Shown: positions 7,254 through 14,610 of the stretch, one piece after another
Layout: each line of letters starts with the position of its first letter
How positions within the stretch are numbered: the stretch's first letter is position 1
Source of the DNA: PALSA-911 sp037442565
GTDB taxonomy: Bacteria > Pseudomonadota > Alphaproteobacteria > Acetobacterales > Acetobacteraceae
Reading direction: 5' to 3'
DNA length: 19,036 nucleotides
NCBI GenBank assembly: GCA_037442565.1
Contig: JBBIQA010000081.1
Coordinates: forward strand, 1-19,036
Translations under genes and position numbers: made by a program
Notes under the pieces: model-generated
What the model saw: the letters and a program-made list of their open reading frames with translations, nothing else
Told to the model about the DNA's origin: nothing
The model's database searches: none

Positions 7254-7996
7254 CCCGTCCGGCGCACCGCCAGCACTTCCCGGCCCAGCCGAATGCGATC
7301 CGCATAGCGCGCCGTCAGGCGCTGCACATAGGCACGGCTGCCGCCTGTCACCGTGCGCCAAACCGGGCGGCCGGTGAATTGCAGCAAGCCGTGATTGGCG
7401 CAGAAGCGGAGGAAGGCGCCCACGGGGTAGTCGCGCACTCGCCCCGCCGCTGTGGACCAGATGGCCGCCGCCATCGGCAGCAGGTGGTCTTCCTGAAACG
7501 CTCGCCCGTAACCACCGGCGTCCAGATAGTCCCCGAGGCTGAGCCGGTCGCCGATCCGGCCAGCATCGTCGTTGGCCTGGCGGTAGAAGCGGCGAAGATC
7601 GTTCAACATCGACCAGAAACGCGGCCGGACCAGGTTCCGCTTCTGCGCGAACAGCCCGAACAGGTCCGTTCCGGCATATTCCAGGCCGCCATCGTCCATG
7701 GAAACGGCGAACGACATGTCCGACGGCTGGGTCGGCACGTCCAGCAGCCGGAACAGCGCGGTCAGGTTGGGATAGCTCGGTTCGTTGTAGACAATGAACC
7801 CGGTATCCACCGGAACCGGCCCCGGCCCCGGCCCGCCGGGCACATCGACCGTGTTGCTGTGCCCGCCCAGGCGCGGTGCTGCCTCGTACACCGTCACCCG
7901 GTGGCGCGCGCTCAACAGCCAGGCGGCGGCCATCCCGGCTATGCCCGTGCCGATGACGGCAATGTCAAGCTGGTGGCCGGCCTCCGCTGTTTGCAT
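7254..7996 (-). CDS. FAD/NAD(P)-binding amine-oxidase-like protein (3' end lost in gap)
   Basis: The visible 247 residues open with a dinucleotide-binding Rossmann motif (IAVIGTGIAG, residues 12-21, then VYEAAPRLGGHSNTV at 36-50), as in flavin amine oxidases and phytoene-desaturase-like enzymes. The region DTGFIVYNEPSYPNLTALF at 64-82 is typical of the subgroup paired with DUF1365. Such proteins oxidise or desaturate hydrophobic substrates; in this context a fatty acyl chain is the inferred substrate, and a UfaD-like role is possible but unproven. The ATG at 7994-7996 has a GAGGA purine stretch upstream. A longer open frame to 8143 has no ribosome site and runs back into non-conserved sequence. 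About 40% of the protein is missing. Confidence 0.88.
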
Positions 7997-8099
7997 GCGA
8001 TCCTCACCGCTCCTGGCGCCGGCGGCGCCGGGCTCTCGCTGCCTTATACGCAGCGCAGCGCCACCCGGATGTCGCCGCCAGCGCACAGCCGTGCCGGAA

Positions 8100-8387
8100 T
8101 CAGAGCCGCGTGGCCGTGAACTTGTAGGCGCAGCCGACACCATCCAGGGTACCCGTCATCGTCGTGCCGGAGATCTGGCCCAGGATCACACCGGTCATGT
8201 CGCTTTGGCCCTGAAAACTGCCGTCCCGCGCGATGGTGGCCGAATAATGCGCGGCTGAGTTCCTCGGCATGTTCGCGAGATTGGGCAACGAAAACGAATA
8301 ATCGAAGGCATTCTGCACGACTTCCACGGCGAATTGCGAGGGCGCCTCGCACCAGGAACGATCGGCGCCGGATGCAACGCCGGTCAG
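8100..8387 (-). CDS. Hypothetical protein, C-terminal part (5' end lost in gap)
   Basis: A frame open from the gap edge gives about 95 residues ending in GVGCAYKFTATRL before a TGA at 8100-8102. The composition looks protein-like (AVEVVQNAFDYSFSLPNL, then alternating strands with GQISGTTMTGTLDG), suggesting a small exported beta-rich protein; two Cys are visible (in RSWCEAP and VGCAYK). I do not recognise the family. It lies between the DUF6134 gene and the FAD gene on the same strand. An ATG at 8327 within it is too late to be a convincing start because the conserved-looking frame continues upstream. Confidence 0.6.
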   Translation of the reverse strand: MTGVASGADRSWCEAPSQFAVEVVQNAFDYSFSLPNLANMPRNSAAHYSATIARDGSFQGQSDMTGVILGQISGTTMTGTLDGVGCAYKFTATRL

Positions 8388-8487
8388 NNNNNNNNNNNNN
8401 NNNNNNNNNNNNNNNNNNNNNNNNNNNNNNNNNNNNNNNNNNNNNNNNNNNNNNNNNNNNNNNNNNNNNNNNNNNNNNNNNNNNNNN
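8388..8487. other. Assembly gap (100 N)
   Basis: A second 100-N placeholder. It removes the C-terminus of the DUF6134 protein and the start of the following hypothetical gene. The frames on the two sides do not form one sensible protein. Confidence 0.9.
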
Positions 8488-9066
8488 CTCCGGGCCGCGG
8501 GTCACCAGCGGGCGCAGCAGCTTGCCGCCTTGCGGATTGATCATCGGACCGTTCAGCTCGTCTCGGTTCCAGTGGTTCGCGACCAGCGTTCCGGGTGGCG
8601 CGACGTAGCGCCCGCCCAGCGTGCCTTCCACCACCAGGCCTTCCGGGCCCAGGCGGGCGGTCATGCTGCGCGCCTTGCCGTCATCGTTGGTCTTGCCGTC
8701 CGCGGCGATCAGCACGCCGTCGCGCCAGGACTCACTGGCACGATGGACATAACGATACACCGGGATCGGACCGAATTTGACCACGATATCCACCGCGACA
8801 TCGACGCGGAGCGTGTCGCCGTCCTGGCGAAAGGCCACAACATGCTTGCCGATCTCGCTGCCGTTGCGAAGGATCCGAAAAGCGAGGGAGCCGCCGGCTG
8901 GCACCGGCAGCTTCCGGGCCGGCGGCTCGGTGCCTGCCGAAGCAGCCAGGCCCGGCGCGCAGACGGCGCCAAGGCTCAACAGCAAGGTCCGGCGCCCAAG
9001 CCGGCGGCCAGGGCCAGGCGAGTTTCCCCAGTCAGACTGGGCGTTCGATCTTGTATAATCCGACAT
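8488..9066 (-). CDS. DUF6134 family exported protein (3' end lost in gap)
   Basis: The visible 193 residues match the DUF6134 pattern as I remember it: FRILRNGSEIGKHVVAF, VDVAVDIVVKFGPIPVYRYVHRASESWRDG, APPGTLVANHWNRDELNGPMINPQGGKLL. Function is unknown. Residues 25-45 (GRRTLLLSLG..., with ASA near 42-44) look like a twin-arginine or Sec signal peptide, so it probably acts in the periplasm. The ATG at 9064-9066 has AGGAG six bases upstream and lies inside the end of the methyltransferase gene (35-base overlap), so the two are one operon. Roughly 30-40 residues are missing at the C-terminus. Confidence 0.85.
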
Positions 9067-10291
9067 CGATGGCTCCTGCGGAGAACCCGCCCTCGCAATA
9101 GGCGAGATAGTATTCCCACATCCTTTTGAAACGGGACGAGAACCCCATTCGCGCGATCCTTGGCCAGGCGGCCTGAAACCGGCGGTTCCATTCCGCCAGA
9201 GTGCGGGCGTAGCTCTGGCCAAAGGTTTCCAAAGATACCAGATGCAGCCCCGCCCGGTCGATCTGGCGGCGCATCTCGGCCACGCTCGGCAGCATGCCGC
9301 CCGGAAAGATGTAGCGCTGAATGAAATCCATGCTGGTTCGGTAGGTCTCGAAGCGGCGGTCGTCGATGGTGATCCCCTGCAGCACCGCCACGCCGCCGGG
9401 AACCAGCCGGTCGCGCAAGGTGGAGAAATAGGTCGGCCAAAAGGCCTGCCCGACGGCTTCCAGCATCTCGATCGATACGATGCGGTCGAAACGCCCCTCG
9501 ACGTCGCGGTAGTCCTGCAGCCGCAAATCGGCACGCTGGCCGAGGCCCGCGGCGTCCACGCGCTGGCGGGCGAAGGCAAGCTGCGCCGGGGAAAGGGTGA
9601 TGCCGGTGACGCGCACGCCGTCCTCGCGCGCGATACGCTCCGCCAGGCCGCCCCAACCGCAGCCGATCTCCAGCACCCGCCCGCCCCGGGGCAAATCCAG
9701 CAACTCGATGGCGCGTTCCTGCTTCTCCATTTGCGCAGCCTCGATTGTCTGATCGGCGGAGCGATAGATGGCCGAGGAATAGGTCATGCCGGCATCGAGC
9801 CACTCGGCATAGAAGTCATTGCCGAGGTCGTAATGGCGGGGAATGTTGCGCCGGCTGCCCCTGCGGGTATTGGCGCGCGAGGCATGGCGCCAGCGTTTGA
9901 GCACCCGCAGCGGCGGAATTCCGTCGATTACCGACCCCAGGCCCTGGTCATTGCGCGCCGCCAGTTCGATCAGCGCGGGAATGTCCGGGCTCGACCAGTC
10001 GCCGTCCAGATATGCCTCGGCAAAGCCGATATCGCCGTCCAACGCAAGGCGGCGCAGGGTGCGCCAGCGGTGCAGAACGATGATCGCCGACGGTTGGCCG
10101 GGCACGCCGTGCGCTGCGGCGCTGCCGAATGTCAGACGCTCGCCGGAGGGAAGCTGCACGGTCAGGCTACCGACCTGCAGCCTGGCCCCGATGCGATCGA
10201 GCAGACGGCGGCGCATGGCAAGGCCGAGCCCCGGCCGGCGTGTGGCTGGAAAAGTCGCGTCCCCGGCGACGGTACCGCGAGCCTCGCTCAT
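9032..10291 (-). CDS. CFA-synthase-like SAM-dependent fatty acyl methyltransferase
   Basis: The protein is 419 residues from the ATG at 10289-10291. An N-terminal lipid-interacting domain (about 1-140) precedes the hinge IPRHYDLGNDFY at 150-161 and the SAM site LEIGCGWGG at 207-215. The family tail FKRMWEYYLAYCEGGF at 388-403 is intact. It transfers a methyl group from SAM to double bonds of phospholipid acyl chains. Compared with E. coli Cfa, the Cys139 position reads Ser173 (TYSSAIY) and the His266 position reads Gln305 (LQGITI), while Glu278 and Tyr394 (or its neighbour Tyr395) remain. Such changes fit a methylase that leaves a branched or methyl-unsaturated chain, but this is inference. 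It is the first gene of the left arm, behind an RpoE-type promoter. An upstream ATG at 10453 extends into the promoter and is rejected. Confidence 0.9.
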   Translation of the reverse strand: MSEARGTVAGDATFPATRRPGLGLAMRRRLLDRIGARLQVGSLTVQLPSGERLTFGSAAAHGVPGQPSAIIVLHRWRTLRRLALDGDIGFAEAYLDGDWSSPDIPALIELAARNDQGLGSVIDGIPPLRVLKRWRHASRANTRRGSRRNIPRHYDLGNDFYAEWLDAGMTYSSAIYRSADQTIEAAQMEKQERAIELLDLPRGGRVLEIGCGWGGLAERIAREDGVRVTGITLSPAQLAFARQRVDAAGLGQRADLRLQDYRDVEGRFDRIVSIEMLEAVGQAFWPTYFSTLRDRLVPGGVAVLQGITIDDRRFETYRTSMDFIQRYIFPGGMLPSVAEMRRQIDRAGLHLVSLETFGQSYARTLAEWNRRFQAAWPRIARMGFSSRFKRMWEYYLAYCEGGFSAGAIDVGLYKIERPV

Positions 10292-10424
10292 CGGCCGGAT
10301 GCCCCCAGGAAGTCTGCCGTTCCGGCGCAGCCTGTGGGGCCAGGAGAAAGTTGCGTCTGGTGCATGTTCCGGTGATTTCCTTCGGGGCGACCCTGGTAAT
10401 TGAACGCAAGGCAATATTGAAGTG

Positions 10425-10452
10425 TCTACGCTCCCTGGTAACGATTGGATCA
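10425..10452 (-). promoter_or_regulatory. RpoE/ChrR-type promoter for the left arm
   Basis: On the minus strand TGATCC (10452-10447) is followed by 16 bases and CGTAGA (10430-10425). This matches the form known for RpoE-ChrR group promoters, -35 TGATCC and -10 CGTA. It points at the CFA-like methyltransferase, with a leader of about 125 nt. Confidence 0.78.
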
Positions 10453-10477
10453 CCGATCAGGACCGCCGGCCAGCGAG

Positions 10478-10505
10478 TGATCCATCACCGCCGCAATACC
10501 GTATA
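10478..10505 (+). promoter_or_regulatory. RpoE/ChrR-type promoter for rpoE-chrR
   Basis: TGATCC (10478-10483), 16 bases, then CGTATA (10500-10505). It is the mirror image of the left-arm promoter, with the two -35 elements 25 bases apart. It predicts autoregulation of rpoE. Transcription would begin near 10512, which makes translation from the ATG at 10513 unlikely. Confidence 0.8.
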
Positions 10506-10683
10506 GAGTTGCATGCATGGACACTCCTCCCCTCCGGCTTCGAGACTTTTCGGCTGTCCGCGCCCGCAACGCCGGGGGCCGGACCGTCGGGCTTATCGCC
10601 AGCCGGAAGCGGCGGATCCGGCGCGCCGGATGCTGGCCGCGCACGGCTCCCTGCCCGGAGGCGCTGTTGGCGGAGCGCCCGTC

Positions 10684-11253
10684 GTGAGGCCGCAGCCATT
10701 GACCGATGAGGCCGCCTTCGCCGCGCTGATCCGTCGGATCGCCGACCATTCCGACCGGGCCGCCTTCGCCACTTTGTTCGCGCATTTCGCGCCGCGGCTG
10801 AAATCCTACATGCGCCGGTTGGGCGCGGCCGATGGGCTGGCCGAGGACCTGGCGCAGGAAACCATGCTCGCGGTCTGGCGCAAGGCGTCGCTGTTCGACC
10901 CGGCGCGCGCCGGCGCCGCCACCTGGGTGTTCACCATCGCGCGGAACCTGCGGATCGACGCTCTACGCCGCGAGCGCCCCACCGAGGCATTACCGCCCGA
11001 GGCCGAGCGGCCGGAGATCGAGACCGCGCCCGGCGCGGAAGCCGAATTGATCACCGCAGAACGGGACCGGACGCTGCGGGTGGCGCTGGCCGTGCTGCCG
11101 CCCGAACAGGCGCAACTGGTCCAGCTCGCCTTCTATGAGGACAAGCCGCACCGGGAGATCGAGCGCGTGCTCGGCATTCCGCTCGGTACCGTGAAATCGC
11201 GGCTGCGCATGGCCATGCAGCGCCTGCGCGCAGCTTTAGAGGAAAAATCGTGA
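10684..11253 (+). CDS. rpoE: ECF sigma factor RpoE (ChrR-controlled type)
   Basis: The 189-residue group 4 sigma factor has region 2 at about 26-95 (FATLFAHFAPRLKSYM, AEDLAQETMLAVWRKA, FDPARAGAATWVFTIARN) and region 4 at about 130-182 (LPPEQAQLVQLAFYEDKPHREIERVLGIPLGTVKSRLRMA). It directs RNA polymerase to stress promoters. The FDPxRAxxATWxFTIARN pattern and the following ChrR gene place it with the Rhodobacter singlet-oxygen sigma factor. I chose GTG at 10684 because GGAG lies 8 bases before it and the N-terminus then matches that homologue in length. The ATGs at 10513 and 10630 give longer forms without ribosome sites. Its stop overlaps the chrR start by 4 bases. Confidence 0.93.
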   Translation: MRPQPLTDEAAFAALIRRIADHSDRAAFATLFAHFAPRLKSYMRRLGAADGLAEDLAQETMLAVWRKASLFDPARAGAATWVFTIARNLRIDALRRERPTEALPPEAERPEIETAPGAEAELITAERDRTLRVALAVLPPEQAQLVQLAFYEDKPHREIERVLGIPLGTVKSRLRMAMQRLRAALEEKS

Positions 11254-11894
11254 GCATTTCCCATCATCCCAGCGAAGCCACGCTGCTCGCCTATGCCGCC
11301 GGCGGCCTGGACGAAGGCTCGTCGGTCGTCCTCGCCGCGCATCTGGGCGTCTGTCCGGATTGCCGCCAGGCCGTTCGCGTGTGCGAAGCCGTCGGCGGCC
11401 AGATGCTGGCGACGCTGCAGGGGACCGGCATGGCGACGGACGCGCTGACCCGGGCGCTCGCCCGGCTCGATACGCCGGTGCCTCCCGAAAAAGTGCCGGC
11501 CGCCGCGCCCACCTCCCTGGGCTTCCCCCTGCCGCACGCGCTGTCGCCGTATCCGCTGGGCAACTGGCGCTGGATCGCGCCCGGTATCCGCCACATCCTG
11601 GTGCTGCCGCGCCGCGCCGGGCGATCCGGCCTGCACCTGCTGCGCATCGCACCCGGCATCGCGCTTCCCGGGCACGGCCACGCGGGCAACGAGTTCGCCT
11701 GCATCCTGACCGGCAGCTACACCGACGAAACCGGCCGCTATCGCCCCGGCGACCTCGCCGAGATGGACACCGGCGACGAGCACATGCCGGTGGCCGATAC
11801 CGGGGAGGGCTGCATCTGCCTGATTGCGACCGATGCGAAACTGCGCTTCCGAGGCCTGCTGCCCCGGCTGCTGCAGCCCGTCATCGGCTTCTGA
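11250..11894 (+). CDS. chrR: Anti-sigma factor ChrR (zinc ASD plus cupin)
   Basis: ChrR binds and silences RpoE until singlet oxygen or organic peroxide appears. Residues about 1-85 form the zinc anti-sigma domain with ligands His6, His31, Cys35 and Cys38 (HLGVCPDC), the same numbers known in R. sphaeroides ChrR. Residues about 105-195 form the cupin domain with His142, His144 and Glu148 (GHGHAGNE) and His178 (DEHMP), plus Cys188/Cys190 (GCIC), all shifted by one from R. sphaeroides. Nothing essential seems lost, so a working sensor is predicted. The start is GTG at 11250, overlapping the rpoE stop as GTGA, with GAGGA upstream. Confidence 0.95.
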   Translation: MSISHHPSEATLLAYAAGGLDEGSSVVLAAHLGVCPDCRQAVRVCEAVGGQMLATLQGTGMATDALTRALARLDTPVPPEKVPAAAPTSLGFPLPHALSPYPLGNWRWIAPGIRHILVLPRRAGRSGLHLLRIAPGIALPGHGHAGNEFACILTGSYTDETGRYRPGDLAEMDTGDEHMPVADTGEGCICLIATDAKLRFRGLLPRLLQPVIGF

Positions 11895-11906
11895 GGCAAA
11901 GCGCGG

Positions 11907-12767
11907 ATGCCCGCCAACGCTGCCCTGACAGCGCAACCCGCCGCGTTGCTGTCGCCCGGCAGGCTGATCAACGCATTCGCTTCGCGCGTGCGGACCCGGC
12001 TCACCGCCGGGCTCGGCTATGGGCCGGGGACGCGGCATCGGCTGGATGTGCATTCCCCATTCCCCCGCCCTGCGGCGGCACCGGTCGTCGTATTCTTCTA
12101 CGGCGGCGGCTGGGAAGATGGTGATCGCGGCTTCTACCGCTTCGCCGGCAAGGTGCTGGCCGAGCGCGGGATCGTCGCGGTGGTGCCGGATTACCGGTTG
12201 TTCCCCGAGGTCCGCTTTCCCGCCTTCCTGGAAGACGCCGCCGAGGCGGTCGCCTGGGTGCGATCGGAAATCGACGCCTTCGGAGGCGATCCGAGCCGGG
12301 TCTTCCTGATGGGCCATTCCGCCGGCGCCTATATCGCTGCGATGTTGGCGCTGGATGCCACCTGGCTGTCCTGCACCCGCGCCGCCAGCCTGGCGCCACC
12401 GCCGAAGCTGCGCGGCGTGATCGGCCTGGCCGGTCCCTACGACTTCCTGCCGCTGCATACGGAGGTTCTGCGCGCGATCTTCGGACCGCCTGAGACGCTG
12501 TGGCAAACCCAGCCAATCCATTTCGTCTCGCCGGCCGCGCCGCCGATGCTGCTGGTGCACGGCGCGCGGGACCGCACGGTGCTGCCGCAAAATTCCTCGC
12601 GGCTGGCAGCCCGGTTGCGCGCCGCCGGGGGCATCGCCGAGGAGCGCGTGTACCCCATGATCGGGCACAAGCTGCTGGTCGCCGCCCTGGCCCGCCCGCT
12701 GCGCTTCCTGGCGCCGGTGCTGCGCGACAGCCTGGATTTTATTCGCCGCATGGAGGCGCCGAAATGA
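11907..12767 (+). CDS. Alpha/beta hydrolase (HSL/carboxylesterase-like)
   Basis: The 286-residue protein shows the oxyanion segment FFYGGGWEDG (63-72), nucleophile Ser138 in GHSAG, acid Asp222 in HGARDRTV, and His254 in MIGHK, a complete serine-hydrolase triad of the hormone-sensitive-lipase/kynurenine-formamidase-like branch. No signal peptide is obvious. The substrate is unknown; in a lipid-modifying, oxidative-stress operon, release of damaged acyl chains or ester detoxification is possible. It starts 12 bases after chrR (ATG 11907, GAGGC upstream) and overlaps the DUF1295 start by 4 bases (ATGA). Confidence 0.9.
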   Translation: MPANAALTAQPAALLSPGRLINAFASRVRTRLTAGLGYGPGTRHRLDVHSPFPRPAAAPVVVFFYGGGWEDGDRGFYRFAGKVLAERGIVAVVPDYRLFPEVRFPAFLEDAAEAVAWVRSEIDAFGGDPSRVFLMGHSAGAYIAAMLALDATWLSCTRAASLAPPPKLRGVIGLAGPYDFLPLHTEVLRAIFGPPETLWQTQPIHFVSPAAPPMLLVHGARDRTVLPQNSSRLAARLRAAGGIAEERVYPMIGHKLLVAALARPLRFLAPVLRDSLDFIRRMEAPK

Positions 12768-13588
12768 TCGGGCTGATCGTCGCGGTTTTACTGGGCCTGG
12801 TCCTGGCGATGTCGTTCGCCTGGGTGCTACAGCGCCTGACCGGAAATTGCAGCTGGGTGGACGTGGTCTGGTCCTTCGGCACCGGGGCGGCCGGCGTGGC
12901 GTTCGCCCTGGCGCCGCTGAACGGCGCCGGACCGAACGCGCGCCAGATCGCGGTGGCGGTGCTGGTGGCGGCCTGGTCGGTGCGGCTCGGCGGCCATATC
13001 GCCTTGCGCGCCGCCGCCGGACAGGACGATCCGCGCTATGCCGATCTGCGCCGCCAATGGGGCGCGCAATTCCAGCGCCGTCTGTACGCCTTCCTGATGG
13101 TACAGGCGCTGGTGGCCTGGGGCCTGGCACTGTCGATGCTGTTGGCCGCTCGCAATCCGGCGCCGGGCGTGCGGCTTTTGGACCTGCTCGGCGTCGCTAT
13201 TCTGGCCGTGGCCGTGGCCGGCGAAGCGATCGCCGACAACCAGTTGCGCCGCTTCAAGCTCAATCCGGCGAACCGGGGCCGGGTCTGTGACGCCGGGCTG
13301 TGGTCCTGGTCGCGGCATCCGAACTACTTTTTCGAATGGCTCGGCTGGATCGCCTACCCGCTGTTCGCGATCGGGTCTGCGTGGCCCTGGGGCTGGCTGG
13401 CGCTGACCGGGCCGGCGCTGATGTTCTGGGCGCTGCGCTATGCCTCCGGCGTGCCCCCGCTGGAGGCGCACATGCTGCGCCGCTATGGCGAGGCCTTCCG
13501 CGCCTATCAGGCAAGGGTGAACGCCTTCTTCCCCGCCCCGCCCCGCAAATCCCCCGCCGCGCCGGCACCGTTTGGAGACGCAAGATGA
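12764..13588 (+). CDS. DUF1295 membrane protein (steroid 5-alpha-reductase-like)
   Basis: The 274-residue polytopic membrane protein has about six hydrophobic segments. The C-terminal region holds the family signature SWSRHPNYFFEWLGWIAYPLF (about residues 183-203), NPANRGRV before it, and YGEAFRAYQ near the end, as in DUF1295 and related isoprenylcysteine-methyltransferase/5-alpha-reductase folds. It probably works on a lipid in the inner membrane; a reductase step on a fatty acyl or isoprenoid chain is inferred. DUF1295 genes recur beside CFA-like methyltransferases. The ATG at 12764 overlaps the preceding stop as ATGA, with GGAGG upstream. Confidence 0.9.
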   Translation: MIGLIVAVLLGLVLAMSFAWVLQRLTGNCSWVDVVWSFGTGAAGVAFALAPLNGAGPNARQIAVAVLVAAWSVRLGGHIALRAAAGQDDPRYADLRRQWGAQFQRRLYAFLMVQALVAWGLALSMLLAARNPAPGVRLLDLLGVAILAVAVAGEAIADNQLRRFKLNPANRGRVCDAGLWSWSRHPNYFFEWLGWIAYPLFAIGSAWPWGWLALTGPALMFWALRYASGVPPLEAHMLRRYGEAFRAYQARVNAFFPAPPRKSPAAPAPFGDAR

Positions 13589-14610
13589 GTTTCGCCCAGC
13601 AGGCCTCCCGCATGGCCGAGATCCTGCCCCTGCCCGACAGCCTGACCGCCTACGGGATTAACCGGCTGGTCGGGCGTACGCGGCGCAAGCTGGCCTCCTC
13701 CGATCCCGGTTTCGAACGCGAATTCGCCGCCGCCATGGCCAGGCGGCCGATCGCCGAATTCACCGAGAACGCCAACGCCCAGCATTACGAAGTGCCGGCG
13801 GAATTCTTCGGCCTGGTGCTGGGGCCGCGGCGGAAATACTCGTGCTGCCTGTATGATACCGATGCAACCGGTTTGACCCATGCGGAGGAACGGGCGCTGT
13901 CGACCACCTGCGCGAATGCCGACCTCGCCGACGGGCAGGACATACTGGAGCTCGGCTGCGGCTGGGGATCGCTGTCGCTGTGGATGGCCGAACGGTATCC
14001 GAACGCGCGCATCGTCTCGGTTTCCAACTCCCGCTCCCAGCGTGAATTCATCGATCGCCGGGCCAGGGAACACGGCCTGAACAACCTGCAGGTGATTACC
14101 GCCGATATGAATGTGTTCGCCACCGACGCGAAATTCGACCGGATCGTATCGGTGGAAATGTTCGAGCATATGTCCAACTGGCGCGGCCTGCTCGGCCGGG
14201 CGCGCGGCTGGCTGCGGCCGGACGGGCGGCTGTTCCTGCATGTGTTCAGCCACCGCAGCCGGCCCTACCGGTTCGACCCGGAGGACAAAGCCGACTGGAT
14301 CGCCCAGCATTTTTTCACCGGCGGCATCATGCCGAGCCACGGGCTGATCCGGCAGTTTCCGGAACTGTTCGCGGTGGAGGCCGAATGGCGCTGGAGCGGC
14401 CGGCACTACCGGCGCACCGCGCTGGACTGGCTGACGAACTATGACCGCCAGGAGGACGCGATCGGCCGCGTGCTGCGCGATGCCTACGGCGCCGATGCCG
14501 GCCTGTGGCGGCGGCGCTGGCGGCTGTTCTTCCTCGCCACCGCCGGGTTGTTCGGCTTCGAGGACGGCTCCGAGTGGGGCATCAGCCATTACCGCCTGGC
14601 ACCCGCTTGA
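13585..14610 (+). CDS. SAM-dependent methyltransferase, CFA-synthase-related
   Basis: The 341-residue protein has SAM motif LELGCGWGS at 121-129. Active-site features of the CFA family are retained: KYSCCLY (Cys87/Cys88), EMFEHM (Glu194, His195) and LHVFSH (His219). It lacks the long N-terminal domain of the first methyltransferase in this locus and resembles the short class similar to plant coclaurine N-methyltransferases. The likely job is methylation of unsaturated phospholipid chains, with a UfaM-like or second-methyl (FufM-like) role as alternatives I cannot separate by eye. The ATG at 13585 overlaps the DUF1295 stop as ATGA; GGAG lies upstream. A small-molecule N-methyltransferase is possible but fits the context less well. 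Confidence 0.88.
   Translation: MSFAQQASRMAEILPLPDSLTAYGINRLVGRTRRKLASSDPGFEREFAAAMARRPIAEFTENANAQHYEVPAEFFGLVLGPRRKYSCCLYDTDATGLTHAEERALSTTCANADLADGQDILELGCGWGSLSLWMAERYPNARIVSVSNSRSQREFIDRRAREHGLNNLQVITADMNVFATDAKFDRIVSVEMFEHMSNWRGLLGRARGWLRPDGRLFLHVFSHRSRPYRFDPEDKADWIAQHFFTGGIMPSHGLIRQFPELFAVEAEWRWSGRHYRRTALDWLTNYDRQEDAIGRVLRDAYGADAGLWRRRWRLFFLATAGLFGFEDGSEWGISHYRLAPA

Larger units (their letters stand above)
10292..10683. other. Divergent intergenic regulatory region
   Basis: This 392-bp stretch between the left-arm methyltransferase and rpoE holds two divergent RpoE-type promoters near its middle. Predicted leaders are about 125 nt toward the methyltransferase and about 170 nt toward rpoE. 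Open frames run into it from both sides but lack ribosome sites. Apart from the promoters I see no gene or RNA that I can support. Confidence 0.7.

Noticed and set aside
5222..8119. 965-codon plus-strand frame opposite the photolyase and DUF1365
   Set aside because: It is an antisense shadow caused by high GC at third positions; no family motif or ribosome site was seen.
6413..8143. Single 576-codon protein across the N run
   Set aside because: It joins an FAD Rossmann protein to DUF1365 only because N codons are read as X; the family lengths show two genes with missing sequence between them.
8044..9579. 511-codon minus-strand frame spanning the second gap
   Set aside because: Only its middle (DUF6134) is real. 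The upstream part is the methyltransferase in a wrong frame and the part past the gap is non-protein-like Arg-rich translation.
10513..10683. Longer N-terminus of the sigma factor from ATG 10513
   Set aside because: The predicted transcription start is at about 10512, no ribosome site precedes it, and the extra 57 residues are low-complexity and absent from the known homologue.
11133..13130. 665-codon minus-strand frame opposite chrR and the hydrolase
   Set aside because: Arg/Pro/Gly-rich antisense shadow; the plus-strand genes there have complete catalytic and zinc motifs.
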